DNA of 64,000 bases from Scandinavium hiltneri (GCF_024764835.1 NZ_JALIGE010000073.1:248001-312000); one strand, 5' to 3'. Positions 42,938-52,709 are shown, counted from the stretch's first letter. Numbers and translations: made by a program. Notes: generated from the letters alone by a model not told the origin.

Positions 42938-45900
42938 CCCATAATCTCCAGTAAAGCCTGCAACGGATGGCGCACGCCGCTGCCCTCAACACGCTTCACC
43001 TGACTGCGACAGGAATATCCCGTGGCCAGGCAGCGGTTACGGGGCAGGCGTTGCATCGCCTGCTGCCACGACAGCGCATAAATGCCCAATGAGTTCTCGT
43101 GGTTCTTCACTTCGTGCCCGTAGGTTCCGGCCATGCCGCAGCAGCCTACGCTGACGCTTTCCAGCTTTGCGCCAAAGCGGGCAAAAATAGACGCCCACTG
43201 TTTGGGTGCCATCGGCAAGGCGGTCACTTCGGTGCAATGACCGAACAGATACCAGGCCTCACCGCTGACGTCTCGCATTTCAGTATTCTCCAGCGCTTTC
43301 GGCAACCACTCATGCACCAGCTGAACCTGGAAATCCCCACGTTTTTCGCCGAGCGTTTGTTTGTATTCGTCGCGATAGCACAGCACCAACGCCGGGTCGA
43401 CACCCACCATCGGCATCTCAAGCTGCGCCACCCGGTTGAGGAAATCGGCCGTTTTCTGCGCCGTTTTCGCAAAGCGCGCCAGGAAGCCTTTAATGTGCTG
43501 CGCTTTACCGTTCGGCGAAAACGGCAGCACAACCGGCTGATAGCCTACGCGCTCCACCAGCCGGACGAAATCCGCCACCACCTGTGCATCGTAGTAGCTG
43601 GTGAAGGGATCCTGCACCACCAGCACCATGTTCGCTTTTTGTTCCGGGCTCAGCGCTTCGAGCTGTTCGAGAGTCAAATTCGCCGAGCGATGTCCCACCA
43701 TCTGCTGCTGCAGCGACGGCGTCGACAACAGCGGCAGGTCAATCATGCCGATGTGCTTCTTCGACAAACTTTTCACCCACGGCTGGCTGATAAAGAAGTT
43801 GAAGGTTTTCGGCGCGCGCGCCATCAGCGGCGCATAGCTTTCAACCGTGGCGACCACGTGATCGCGCATCGGGCGCAAATAGCGGGTGTGATACAGCTGC
43901 AGGAAACGCGAGCGGAAATCCGGCACGTCGATTTTGATCGGGCACTGCGTTGAACAGGCTTTGCAGGCCAGACAGCCGGACATCGCCTCTTTCACTTCAT
44001 GCGAGAAATCGTATTCGCCTTTATTGGCATGCCAGCTGTTGCGCGTCCGCTCTATCAGGCCGCGCAGGCTGGCGCGTTTTTCCGGTAGCTCTTTTTCAAG
44101 CTTGAGCGGATCAATCCCGCGATCCGCCAACAAACGCAGCCATTCACGCACCAGCGTGGCGCGTCCTTTTGGCGAATGCATTCGGTCGCTGGTGATTTTC
44201 ATCGACGGGCACATCGGGCTGTTCACATCAAAGTTAAAGCACAGGCCGTTGCCGTTACACTCCATCGCACCGCGCCAGGAGGTACGCACCGAAATCGGGA
44301 TTTGCCGGTCGAAGGTGCCGCGTTTGACCGCATCGACTTTCATCATCGGCGCATCCACCCCTTCCGGCGGACAGATTTTCCCTGGATTAAGACGGTTATT
44401 CGGGTCGAATGCCGCCTTCACTTTGCGCAGTTCACCGTACAGGGTATCGCCAAAGAATGCCGGGCTATATTCCGCGCGGAAACCTTTGCCGTGTTCGCCC
44501 CACAGCAGGCCACCGTATTTTGCCGTCAGCGCAACGACGTCATCGGAAATCTGCTTCATCAGGATTTCCTGCTGCGGGTCGCACATGTCCAGCGCCGGGC
44601 GAACGTGCAGCACGCCCGCATCAACGTGACCAAACATACCGTAGCTGAGGCCATGCCCGTCGAGCAGCGCACGGAATTCAACGATGTAATCTGCCAGATG
44701 CTCCGGTGGCACGCAGGTATCTTCGGCAAACGGAATCGGTTTGGCAGCGCCTTTGGCATTGCCAAGCAGGCCGACCGCTTTTTTACGCATCGCGTAAATA
44801 CGTTCGATGCCATCCAGTTCATTGCAAAGCTGCCAGCCGATAACGCCGCCCTCGCCTGCGGCGATCAGCGCATCAAGACGCTGGCACAGCGCGCTCACCT
44901 GGCCTGCGATCAGTTCTTCATCATCACCGGCAAATTCCACGATATTCAGGCCGAGCATCTCTTTGTCCGGCACGTCGGTAATGAGTTCGTTAACGGAGTG
45001 CCAGACGATATCTTCCCGCGCCAGATTCAGCACTTTCGAATCGACGGTTTCCACCGACATCGCACGCGCCTCGACCATAAATGGCGCATTACGCAGCGCC
45101 GAATCGAAGGACTCATATTTGACGTTCACCAGGCGACGCACTTTTGGCAGGCGCGTGATATCCAGGCGCGCTTCGGTGATGAATGCCAGCGTGCCTTCCG
45201 ATCCGGTCAACACGCGGGTCAGGTCAAACTCGGTCATGTCGTCATTGAATACATGACGCAAATCGTAACCAGTGAGGAAGCGGTTCAGTTTTGGGAAGCT
45301 ATCGATAATCAGCTGACGATTTTCTTTGCAGCGCTCATATACCGTGCGGTAAATGCGCCCGCTCGCCGACTGCTCTTTGGCCAGCGTTTCCGCCAGCAGC
45401 ACCGGCATCGGCTGTGTATCAAGAATATCGCCACCTAGCAACACCGCCCGCACGCCCAGCACGTGGTCAGAGGTTTTGCCATACACCATTGACCCTTGTC
45501 CGGACGCATCGGTGTTGATCATCCCGCCAAGCGTGGCGCGGTTGCTGGTTGACAGTTCAGGGGCGAAAAAATACCCGTAGGGTTTCAGAAACTGATTAAG
45601 CTGATCTTTGATAACGCCCGCCTCTACCCGCACCCAACCTTCTTCGGGATTGATTTCAATGATGCGATTCATATAGCGGGACATATCAATGACAATGCCC
45701 TGGTTCAGCGACTGGCCGTTGGTACCCGTCCCGCCACCGCGAGGCGTGAAGACCAGCGAGCGGAAACGCTCTTCATCGGCAATGCGTGAAAGCAGCGCGA
45801 CGTCAGCGGTTGAACGGGGGAAAACCACGGCATCGGGGAGGAGCTGGTATATGCTGTTATCGGTCGCCATCGTCAGCCTGTCGGCATAACGGGTGGCGGT

Positions 45901-45990
45901 ATCGCCGGTAAAACCTTGTTGCTCCAGTGCCTGCAAAAAATTCAGCACCAGCTGAACAACGCCGGGTGCCTGAGAAATCTGTGGGATCAT
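42934..45990 (-). CDS. ydiJ: FAD-linked oxidoreductase YdiJ (D-2-hydroxyglutarate dehydrogenase)
   Basis: A 1018-residue fusion, exactly the E. coli YdiJ length. The N-terminal half is an FAD_binding_4 domain (TPRGGGTGTNGQSLNQG, LTGSEGTLAFITEA) with the linked-oxidase C domain (GHVDAGVLHVRPALD, LLWGEHGKGFR, NRLNPGKI). The C-terminal half is a GlpC/GlcF-like Fe-S part with CLACKACSTQCPIKID and a CCGMAG cysteine motif. The E. coli protein has been assigned as D-2-hydroxyglutarate dehydrogenase. The start MIPQISQAPG is by homology; the frame is open 62 codons upstream without homology. Confidence 0.93.
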   Translation of the reverse strand: MIPQISQAPGVVQLVLNFLQALEQQGFTGDTATRYADRLTMATDNSIYQLLPDAVVFPRSTADVALLSRIADEERFRSLVFTPRGGGTGTNGQSLNQGIVIDMSRYMNRIIEINPEEGWVRVEAGVIKDQLNQFLKPYGYFFAPELSTSNRATLGGMINTDASGQGSMVYGKTSDHVLGVRAVLLGGDILDTQPMPVLLAETLAKEQSASGRIYRTVYERCKENRQLIIDSFPKLNRFLTGYDLRHVFNDDMTEFDLTRVLTGSEGTLAFITEARLDITRLPKVRRLVNVKYESFDSALRNAPFMVEARAMSVETVDSKVLNLAREDIVWHSVNELITDVPDKEMLGLNIVEFAGDDEELIAGQVSALCQRLDALIAAGEGGVIGWQLCNELDGIERIYAMRKKAVGLLGNAKGAAKPIPFAEDTCVPPEHLADYIVEFRALLDGHGLSYGMFGHVDAGVLHVRPALDMCDPQQEILMKQISDDVVALTAKYGGLLWGEHGKGFRAEYSPAFFGDTLYGELRKVKAAFDPNNRLNPGKICPPEGVDAPMMKVDAVKRGTFDRQIPISVRTSWRGAMECNGNGLCFNFDVNSPMCPSMKITSDRMHSPKGRATLVREWLRLLADRGIDPLKLEKELPEKRASLRGLIERTRNSWHANKGEYDFSHEVKEAMSGCLACKACSTQCPIKIDVPDFRSRFLQLYHTRYLRPMRDHVVATVESYAPLMARAPKTFNFFISQPWVKSLSKKHIGMIDLPLLSTPSLQQQMVGHRSANLTLEQLEALSPEQKANMVLVVQDPFTSYYDAQVVADFVRLVERVGYQPVVLPFSPNGKAQHIKGFLARFAKTAQKTADFLNRVAQLEMPMVGVDPALVLCYRDEYKQTLGEKRGDFQVQLVHEWLPKALENTEMRDVSGEAWYLFGHCTEVTALPMAPKQWASIFARFGAKLESVSVGCCGMAGTYGHEVKNHENSLGIYALSWQQAMQRLPRNRCLATGYSCRSQVKRVEGSGVRHPLQALLEIMG

Positions 45991-46054
45991 GACGCTTGAC
46001 CCTGCCTGACTAAGTTGTGTTGGACGATGGTGTAATAACGATGTTGTTGTGTCT

Positions 46055-46070
46055 GTTTTATCGTTTGCGT
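46055..46070 (-). promoter_or_regulatory. Candidate PUR box between ydiJ and ydiK
   Basis: On the minus strand ACGCAAACGATAAAAC keeps the first nine bases of the PurR consensus ACGCAAACGTTTTCGT, with a degenerate second half. It lies 148 bases before ydiK and 65 before ydiJ. Confidence 0.5.
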
Positions 46071-46217
46071 ATAGCCTAATCGTTGTATCACATTTTTTAT
46101 TGATACGCTTATCGGATTTCAGGGCGATCATCATCACGAAATTGTTGATATTATTATCAGTAAACGGATTTATCATCTGCGCCCTTCAGTGGGCGTAATC
46201 ACAAAGGTATAAAATGT

Positions 46218-47342
46218 ATGACAACCCTTCATCGGCCCCGTGATTTACCGCAGATCCTGCTGTCGGTGCTGTTTTTAAGCCTCATGATCGTGGCCTGTTT
46301 ATGGATAGTACAACCCTTCGTTCTGGGCTTTGCGTGGGCCGCGACCATCGTTATCGCCACCTGGCCGGTCTTGCTAAAACTCCAGCGCTTACTGTTTGGC
46401 CGCCGCTCACTCGCCGTTCTGGTGATGACGCTGCTGCTATTTTTACTGTTCGTTATTCCGATTGCGCTGCTGGTTAACAGTCTTGTCGATGGCAGTGGCC
46501 CACTGGTTCATGCCATCACCACGGGGAATATTGCCCTGCCCGATCTCGGGTGGCTGAACAGCATTCCGCTGGTCGGCAGCAAACTGTACGCTGGCTGGCA
46601 TAGCCTGCTGGACATGGGCGGCTCGGCTATCATGGCGAAGGTTCGCCCATACATCGGCACCACCACCACCTGGTTCGTTGGCCAGGCGGCGCATATTGGC
46701 CGCTTTATGATGCACTGCGGTCTGATGCTGTTGTTCAGTGCGCTGCTGTACTGGCAGGGTGAAAAAGTGGCCTTCGGCGTGCGTTATTTTGCCACTCGCC
46801 TGGCGGCTAAACGTGGTGATGCGGCGGTGCTGCTGGCAGGACAAGCCATTCGCGCCGTGGCGCTTGGCGTGGTCGTCACCGCGCTGGTGCAGGCGGTTCT
46901 TGGGGGTATCGGCCTGGCGATTTCCGGCGTGCCTTACGCGACGCTGCTGACCGTAGTGATGATTTTCTCCTGTCTGGTACAGCTCGGTCCGTTGGTGGTG
47001 CTTGTTCCGTCCATCATCTGGCTGTACTGGACCGGCGATACCACCTGGGGCACCGTGCTACTGGTGTGGAGCTGCGTGGTCGGCACCATGGATAACTTCA
47101 TCCGTCCGATGCTGATTCGTATGGGCGCGGACCTGCCGATGATTCTTATCCTTACCGGCGTTATCGGCGGCCTGATTGCGTTTGGTATGATTGGCCTGTT
47201 CATCGGCCCGGTACTGCTGGCAGTATCCTGGCGTCTGTTTGATGCCTGGGTGCGAGAAGTGCCGCCACCGTCAGACGATGCTGAAGAAGTGCTTGAGGAA
47301 CTTGAGACTTTGGAAGCCAGCCACGACAAGCTCGGTAACTGA
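46218..47342 (+). CDS. ydiK: AI-2E transporter-family membrane protein YdiK
   Basis: A 374-residue member of the AI-2E/PerM family with about eight TM segments; MRMGADLPMILILTGVIGGLIAFG-like segments near residues 300-330 and GLFIGPVLLAVSWRLFDAW are family marks. The C terminus is acidic. The E. coli protein is 370 aa with unknown substrate. It is divergent from ydiJ. A candidate PUR box upstream could tie it to purine supply. Confidence 0.92.
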   Translation: MTTLHRPRDLPQILLSVLFLSLMIVACLWIVQPFVLGFAWAATIVIATWPVLLKLQRLLFGRRSLAVLVMTLLLFLLFVIPIALLVNSLVDGSGPLVHAITTGNIALPDLGWLNSIPLVGSKLYAGWHSLLDMGGSAIMAKVRPYIGTTTTWFVGQAAHIGRFMMHCGLMLLFSALLYWQGEKVAFGVRYFATRLAAKRGDAAVLLAGQAIRAVALGVVVTALVQAVLGGIGLAISGVPYATLLTVVMIFSCLVQLGPLVVLVPSIIWLYWTGDTTWGTVLLVWSCVVGTMDNFIRPMLIRMGADLPMILILTGVIGGLIAFGMIGLFIGPVLLAVSWRLFDAWVREVPPPSDDAEEVLEELETLEASHDKLGN

Positions 47343-47351
47343 TAAAACGTG

Positions 47352-47377
47352 GCCCGGAGGCTTCCTTGCGCCGGGCA
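47352..47377. repeat. REP-like inverted repeat after ydiK
   Basis: GCCCGGAGGC and GCGCCGGGC form a stem with a TTCCTT loop. It resembles the GCCCGGC-type repeat after sodB. Confidence 0.45.
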
Positions 47378-47486
47378 CGATACTTAAGCATTACTTATCG
47401 TTATCACCCCATTGCGCCGTTATTCTGCTCAGAATTACCGCTAACGCCCATTCAGAACTCTCAAATCCTTTACGTTTTTTTAACGA

Positions 47487-47530
47487 TTAAGACCAATCTG
47501 ATCGACGCAAAAATTCTGCATGCCTACTAT
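47487..47530 (+). promoter_or_regulatory. rprA promoter with RcsB-type box
   Basis: TACTAT (47525-47530) is a -10 element 6 bases before the RNA start. TTAAGACCAATCTGAT (47487-47502), centred about 42 bases before the start, resembles the RcsB/RcsAB box in the position where RcsB activates rprA in E. coli. Confidence 0.7.
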
Positions 47531-47536
47531 TAGCTC

Positions 47537-47641
47537 ACGGTTATAAATCAACACCTTGATTTATAAGCATGGAAATCCCCTGAGTGAAACAACGAATTGC
47601 TGTGTGTAGTCTTTGCCCATCTCCCACGATGGGCTTTTTTT
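47537..47641 (+). ncRNA. rprA: RprA small regulatory RNA
   Basis: About 105 nt starting ACGGTTATAAATCAACACC, with the first hairpin TAAATCAA / TTGATTTA, the central conserved segment GGAAATCCCCTGAGTGAAAC and TGCTGTGTGTAGTCTTTGCCC, and terminator GCCCATC / GATGGGC plus T-run. It agrees with E. coli RprA almost base for base, apart from the loop of hairpin 1. RprA uses Hfq to activate rpoS and ricI and to repress csgD and ydaM. In E. coli it also follows ydiK. Confidence 0.95.
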
Positions 47642-47642
47642 T

Positions 47643-47674
47643 GGTTCACGCTTAACCGCGATGAACCTTTTTTT
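47643..47674 (+). terminator. Second terminator directly behind RprA
   Basis: GGTTCA / TGAACC with a 13-base loop and seven T on the plus strand begins two bases after the RprA T-run. It is a backup terminator that blocks read-through into the end of the convergent GH3 gene. Confidence 0.75.
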
Positions 47675-47679
47675 GTCCT

Positions 47680-50049
47680 TTATTTCACCTCACAGCGGCT
47701 CAGCATCTGCCAGTTTTTCGCCAATTCCCGCGTGGTTCCGCTAACGTTAGCGATCACCGAGTCATAAATATCTGCCGATGATGACCCCACCATCAGCGTA
47801 AATTCACCCGGTTCGACGATACGTTTCCCGCTACGGTCGGTAAAGTTCAGCATGTCGACGGGCACATGGAAGGTCAGCGTCGCCGACTGGTTCGGTGTCA
47901 GCTCTACGCGCTGGAATGCTTTCAGCTCTTTCACCGGACGCACCATCGATGCCACGTTATCGCGAACATATAGCTGCACCACTTCGCTGCCGCGACGTGC
48001 GCCGATGTTGGTCAGGGTGACCTGCACCGCAATCTCTCCATCGATAGCCACTTCAGGTGTGATAAGCGACAGCTCGCTCCATTGGAACTGCGTCCAGCTT
48101 TTACCGTAGCCAAACGGATAGCGACTACCGAAATGGAAGGCAAATGGCGTGCCGCCGCTTTTCAGTTTGTGGTTGTAGTAATACGGCATTGCCCCGGCGC
48201 TTTTCGGCACGCTGACCACCAGCCGCCCTTGCGGTTCGGCGCGCCCGGTCAGGACATCGGCAATGGCCCAGCCGCCTTCCTGCCCAGGCGCCCAGGCCAT
48301 CATCAGCGCCGCCACCTTATCTTCCAGCCCTTGCAGGTTATATGGCCGCCCGCCGGTCATCACGACCACCACCGGTTTGCCGGTTGCCACCAACGCTTCC
48401 AGAAGTTGTTGTTGGACGCCGGGCAGATTGAGTGAATCGGTATCGGAGCCTTCGCCGACGGTCCCACTCTGGAACAGTCCGGCCAAATCCCCCACGCAGG
48501 CCACAATAACCTCGGACTCCTCAGCCACACGCACCGCGTCTGCAATGAGTGACGTATCCAGAGACACCGGTGATTGCTGGATAGGTTTTCCGCTGCTTTC
48601 CCCCGGGAATACCGGTACGCCCGCCATCCGTTTTTCGATAATGTGGCAGCCTTTGGCATAGCGAACGTGCTGCTCACCGAGCGTCTGGCGCAGCGCGTCC
48701 AGCGGCGTGGTCACCTGCGACGTTTGTTCCAGCATATCGCTGATAATCAGATGGACCGGGAAGCTGTAGCCGCTGAGCAGCGCCAACGGATCGTCAGCCG
48801 TTGGGCCAATAACCGCCACGTTCGGATTCCCGTTTAAAGGCAGCACGCCGTTGTTTTCCAGCAGCGTCAGTGAGCGCGTAGCCACATCTCGCGCCGCCTG
48901 CCGCGTTTGCGCACTTTGCAGTTCAACCGCGTTTTCATCGGTGTAAGGCTGTTCAAACAGCCCGAGGCGGAATTTCTCCGTCAGGGTTCGGGTCACGATT
49001 TCATCGACTTTGCTCATTGAAATTAGCCCTCGCTCCACGGCCTCTGCCAGATGTCGCGCACAGTCATCTTTCGGCAGCTCGACGTCCAGCCCGGCGTTAA
49101 ATGCCAGCGCCGCGGATTCAGCCGCGTCATGAGACACGCCGTGATGCTGATGCAGCAGACTGATCCCGCCGTAATCGGCGACGATAATGCCGTCAAACCC
49201 CCACTGCTCACGCAAGATTTTGGTCATCAGGAAGGCGTCGCTGTGGCCCGGCTGGTTATCAATGTCGTGATAGGCGGGCATCACCGACCCGGCATTGGCG
49301 AGTTTGACCGCCATTTCAAACGGCAGCAGGAAGGTGTCGTTGAGTTCACAAAAACCCAGATGCACCGGAGCATGGTTCCGTGCGCCTTCGCTGTACGAAT
49401 GCCCGACATAATGTTTGAGCGTTGCCAGCAGGTCGCGTTTTTCGCCCTGTAAACCGTCGACGTAGGCGCTGGCCATGACACCGACCAGCCACGGATCTTC
49501 ACCAAAGGTTTCTTCGGTGCGGCCCCAGCGCACGTCGCGAGAGACATCCAGTACCGGTGCCAGCCCCTGATGGCAACCCGTTGTACGGGCCTCATCGCCA
49601 ATACAGGCGGCGGCGCGGCGAATGAGTTGCGGGTCCCAGGTCGAACCGTAGTTCAGCGGCGACGGAAACAGCGTCGCGTCTTTGCACAGCAGGCCGACCA
49701 GGCACTCTTCATGGAACAGCGCCGGAATACCGAGCCGCGTCTCTTCCATCAGCATTTTTTGCAGACGGTTTGCGGCGCGCACCCCGGTTCGGGCATCGAC
49801 AATGTGCGTGCCCAGCGGACGGGTGATTTGCCCGACGCCGAGCTTCAGTTGCTCATTCAACGAAGCCTGAGCGGATACCCCGGCAAATTCATCACTCATG
49901 TCGCTGCGTTCGCGGTGATCGCCGGTTTCACTCAGCACCAGCCAATAGGCGTGCATCTGGGCAAACTTCTCTTCCGGCGTCATTCTCGCCAGCAAATCGG
50001 CAACGCGTTCAACGACTGGACGCTGCGCATCCTTATACAGTGCGGTCAT
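47680..50049 (-). CDS. Glycoside hydrolase family 3 beta-glycosidase, cytoplasmic type
   Basis: A 789-residue GH3 enzyme. The N-terminal barrel has the nucleophile Asp in GFDGIIVADYGG and the KHYVGHS and GRTEETFGEDPWL motifs; the second alpha/beta domain (about residues 400-620) holds the AcHis-like region with GEGSDTDSLNLPG; a C-terminal fibronectin-III-like domain (about 690-760) ends the protein. There is no signal peptide, unlike periplasmic BglX. Substrate is beta-glucoside or beta-xyloside, not resolved. The ATG has a GGAGGGG site. It stands alone where E. coli has ydiL to ydiD. Confidence 0.87.
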   Translation of the reverse strand: MTALYKDAQRPVVERVADLLARMTPEEKFAQMHAYWLVLSETGDHRERSDMSDEFAGVSAQASLNEQLKLGVGQITRPLGTHIVDARTGVRAANRLQKMLMEETRLGIPALFHEECLVGLLCKDATLFPSPLNYGSTWDPQLIRRAAACIGDEARTTGCHQGLAPVLDVSRDVRWGRTEETFGEDPWLVGVMASAYVDGLQGEKRDLLATLKHYVGHSYSEGARNHAPVHLGFCELNDTFLLPFEMAVKLANAGSVMPAYHDIDNQPGHSDAFLMTKILREQWGFDGIIVADYGGISLLHQHHGVSHDAAESAALAFNAGLDVELPKDDCARHLAEAVERGLISMSKVDEIVTRTLTEKFRLGLFEQPYTDENAVELQSAQTRQAARDVATRSLTLLENNGVLPLNGNPNVAVIGPTADDPLALLSGYSFPVHLIISDMLEQTSQVTTPLDALRQTLGEQHVRYAKGCHIIEKRMAGVPVFPGESSGKPIQQSPVSLDTSLIADAVRVAEESEVIVACVGDLAGLFQSGTVGEGSDTDSLNLPGVQQQLLEALVATGKPVVVVMTGGRPYNLQGLEDKVAALMMAWAPGQEGGWAIADVLTGRAEPQGRLVVSVPKSAGAMPYYYNHKLKSGGTPFAFHFGSRYPFGYGKSWTQFQWSELSLITPEVAIDGEIAVQVTLTNIGARRGSEVVQLYVRDNVASMVRPVKELKAFQRVELTPNQSATLTFHVPVDMLNFTDRSGKRIVEPGEFTLMVGSSSADIYDSVIANVSGTTRELAKNWQMLSRCEVK

Positions 50050-50196
50050 CAACTTCCCCTCCGTTAAGGTTTATCTGGTTGAGAAGCAGTATTCAGAACC
50101 GGGCGAAGGGCGACAATTGTCGAAATTAACAGCGAAGTTATGATTTTTCGTTTTGTTTCAATTCTGTGAAGGCGCTCGACAAACTGCGCCGCGCAT

Positions 50197-50228
50197 AAAA
50201 AAGCCCCGACAGCGCAAGCTGCCGGGGC
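50197..50228 (-). terminator. Terminator after ppsA
   Basis: GCCCCGACAGC / GCTGCCGGGGC (one internal mismatch) with GCAA loop, and a T-run on the minus strand. Confidence 0.88.
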
Positions 50229-50241
50229 GTTGATTGAGCAA

Positions 50242-52620
50242 TTACTTACGCAGTTCGGCGAGGCTCAGCCAGGTCTGTACCACGGTGTCCGGGTTCAGCG
50301 ACAGGCTGTCGATCCCTTCTTCCATTAGCCAGGCGGCAAAATCCTCATGGTCAGACGGACCCTGACCGCAGATGCCGACGTATTTACCCTGCTTCTTCGC
50401 CGCGCGAATCGACATCGACAGCAGCGCTTTCACCGCCTCGTTGCGTTCATCAAACAGTTCAGACACCACGCCGGAGTCACGATCCAGACCCAACGCCAGT
50501 TGAGTCATGTCGTTCGAGCCGATAGAGAAGCCGTCGAAATACTCGAGGAACTGTTCCGCCAGCAGCGCGTTGGACGGGATCTCGCACATCATAATGATTT
50601 TGAGACCGTTTTCGCCACGCTTCAGACCCTGGCGCGCCAGCTCATCGATCACCGCTTTCGCCTGGTCCACGGTGCGCACGAACGGGATCATGATTTCCAC
50701 GTTGGTGAGATCCATGTCGTTTCGCACGCGTTTCACCGCGTCGCACTCCAGCGCGAAGCAGTCGCGGAAGCTGTCAGCCACGTAGCGGCCCGCGCCACGG
50801 AAGCCCAGCATTGGGTTCTCTTCTTCCGGCTCGTAACGCTCGCCGCCCACCAGGTTGGCGTATTCGTTAGATTTAAAGTCAGAGAGACGCACAATCACGC
50901 GTTTCGGGTAGAACGCCGCGCCGAGCGTAGCGATCCCTTCGGTCAGACGGCCAACATAGAACTCTTTTGGCGAGTCATAGCCTTTCATCATTTCGCGAAT
51001 TTCGTTTTGCAGCTTCACGTCCTGATCGTCAAATTCCAGCAGCGCGCGCGGGTGCACACCGATCATGCGATTGATGATAAATTCCAGACGCGCCAGACCG
51101 ACGCCTTCATTCGGCAGGCAGGCAAAGTCAAACGCACGATCCGGATTGCCAACGTTCATCATGATTTTCAGCGGCAGATCCGGCATGGTATCGACGGTTG
51201 AGCTTTTCACGCTGAAGTCGAGCATTTCAGCGTAAACGTAACCGGTGTCGCCTTCAGCACAGGACACGGTGACTTTCTCGTCATCCTTCATGCGCTCAGT
51301 CGCATCGCCGCAGCCGACGACTGCCGGAATACCCAATTCACGGGCGATAATTGCTGCGTGACAGGTCCGTCCGCCGCGGTTGGTAACAATCGCCGCCGCC
51401 TTTTTCATGATCGGCTCCCAGTCCGGGTCGGTCATGTCGGTGACTAATACATCACCCGGCTGAATGCGATTCATTTCACTGATATCGTGAATGACTTTCA
51501 CCGGGCCTGCGCCAATGCGATGCCCAATAGCACGACCTTCGGCAATGATTTTACCCTGCGCATGCAGCGTATAACGCTCTGTCACCTGGCCGCGAGAACG
51601 CACGGTTTCCGGACGCGCCTGCACGATAAACAGTTTGCCGGTGTGACCGTCTTTGGCCCACTCAATGTCCATCGGGCGACCGTAGTGTTTCTCAATCTGT
51701 ATCGCCTGTTTTGCCAGTTCCTGCACTTCGTCGTCGGTCAACGAGAAGCGGTCGCGATCAGCCTGCGGCACATCTTCGATGCGCACCTGCTTACCGTGTT
51801 CCTGGGTTGGGGCATACACCATACGAATCTTTTTCGAGCCCATGGTGCGGCGCACGATGGACGGGCGACCTTTCTCCAGCGTCGGCTTGTGGACGTAAAA
51901 CTCGTCCGGGTTAACCGCGCCCTGCACCACCATTTCGCCAAGGCCGAAGGCAGAGGTGATGAACACCACCTGATCAAAGCCGGATTCGGTATCGATGGAG
52001 AACATGACGCCAGCGGAACCAAGGTCGGAACGCACCATGCGCTGCACGCCCGCTGAGAGCGCTACGCCGCGATGGTCATAGCCCTGATGCACACGGTAGG
52101 AAATCGCGCGGTCGTTAAACAGGGAGGCGAAGACGTGCTTCACCGCCACCAGCACCGCATCGTAGCCCTGAACATTAAGGAACGTTTCCTGCTGACCGGC
52201 GAAGGAGGCATCCGGCATATCTTCGGCAGTCGCGGAAGAACGCACGGCAAACGACGCGTCGGCATCGTCAGACGAAAGCTGGTTATAGGCCTGATGAATC
52301 GCCTGTTCCAGCTCTGGCGTAAAGGGAGTGTCGATAATCCATTGACGAATTTGTGCTCCGGCTTTCGCCAGGGCGGAGACGTCGTCGATGTCGGTTTCAT
52401 CCAGCAACTGATAAATACGCTGGTTCACGCCACTCTGGTCGAGAAACTGATTGAAAGCATCAGCCGTGGTAGCAAACCCGTTGGGTACGGAAACGCCCAA
52501 ATCGGACAGATTAGTAATCATTTCACCCAGGGAGGCATTTTTGCCTCCAACGCTGTCTACATCATTCATGCCGAGTTGGTTATACCAAAGCACCAGCGGT
52601 GACGAGCCATTGTTGGACAT
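50242..52620 (-). CDS. ppsA: Phosphoenolpyruvate synthase
   Basis: A 792-residue enzyme, E. coli length, converting pyruvate + ATP + H2O to PEP + AMP + Pi in gluconeogenesis. There is an N-terminal ATP-grasp domain (VDSVGGKNASLGEM), the phospho-His swivelling domain with GGRTCHAAIIARELGIPAVVG in two parts, and the C-terminal TIM barrel with GSNDMTQLALGLDRDSG and CGQGPSD. A Cra-like site lies upstream. ppsR, its regulator, is divergent. Confidence 0.98.
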   Translation of the reverse strand: MSNNGSSPLVLWYNQLGMNDVDSVGGKNASLGEMITNLSDLGVSVPNGFATTADAFNQFLDQSGVNQRIYQLLDETDIDDVSALAKAGAQIRQWIIDTPFTPELEQAIHQAYNQLSSDDADASFAVRSSATAEDMPDASFAGQQETFLNVQGYDAVLVAVKHVFASLFNDRAISYRVHQGYDHRGVALSAGVQRMVRSDLGSAGVMFSIDTESGFDQVVFITSAFGLGEMVVQGAVNPDEFYVHKPTLEKGRPSIVRRTMGSKKIRMVYAPTQEHGKQVRIEDVPQADRDRFSLTDDEVQELAKQAIQIEKHYGRPMDIEWAKDGHTGKLFIVQARPETVRSRGQVTERYTLHAQGKIIAEGRAIGHRIGAGPVKVIHDISEMNRIQPGDVLVTDMTDPDWEPIMKKAAAIVTNRGGRTCHAAIIARELGIPAVVGCGDATERMKDDEKVTVSCAEGDTGYVYAEMLDFSVKSSTVDTMPDLPLKIMMNVGNPDRAFDFACLPNEGVGLARLEFIINRMIGVHPRALLEFDDQDVKLQNEIREMMKGYDSPKEFYVGRLTEGIATLGAAFYPKRVIVRLSDFKSNEYANLVGGERYEPEEENPMLGFRGAGRYVADSFRDCFALECDAVKRVRNDMDLTNVEIMIPFVRTVDQAKAVIDELARQGLKRGENGLKIIMMCEIPSNALLAEQFLEYFDGFSIGSNDMTQLALGLDRDSGVVSELFDERNEAVKALLSMSIRAAKKQGKYVGICGQGPSDHEDFAAWLMEEGIDSLSLNPDTVVQTWLSLAELRK

Positions 52621-52709
52621 CGAAACAATCCTTATATGAATTAAGAAAATCGCCAGACAAAGGCTGGCTTCGTTATTTATCCTGCCATAATTAACGTGAT
52701 GGGAAAAAA

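Noticed and set aside
43099..45438. Long plus-strand open frames opposite ydiJ
   Set aside because: Antisense frames of a GC-rich gene; low-complexity His/Arg-rich translations without homology.
45991..46176. 62-codon N-terminal extension of ydiJ
   Set aside because: The extension is not homologous to YdiJ and crosses the divergent promoter and candidate PUR box; the shorter start gives the exact family length.
50347..51201. 284-codon plus-strand frame opposite ppsA
   Set aside because: Shadow of ppsA codon use; no independent start signal or domain.
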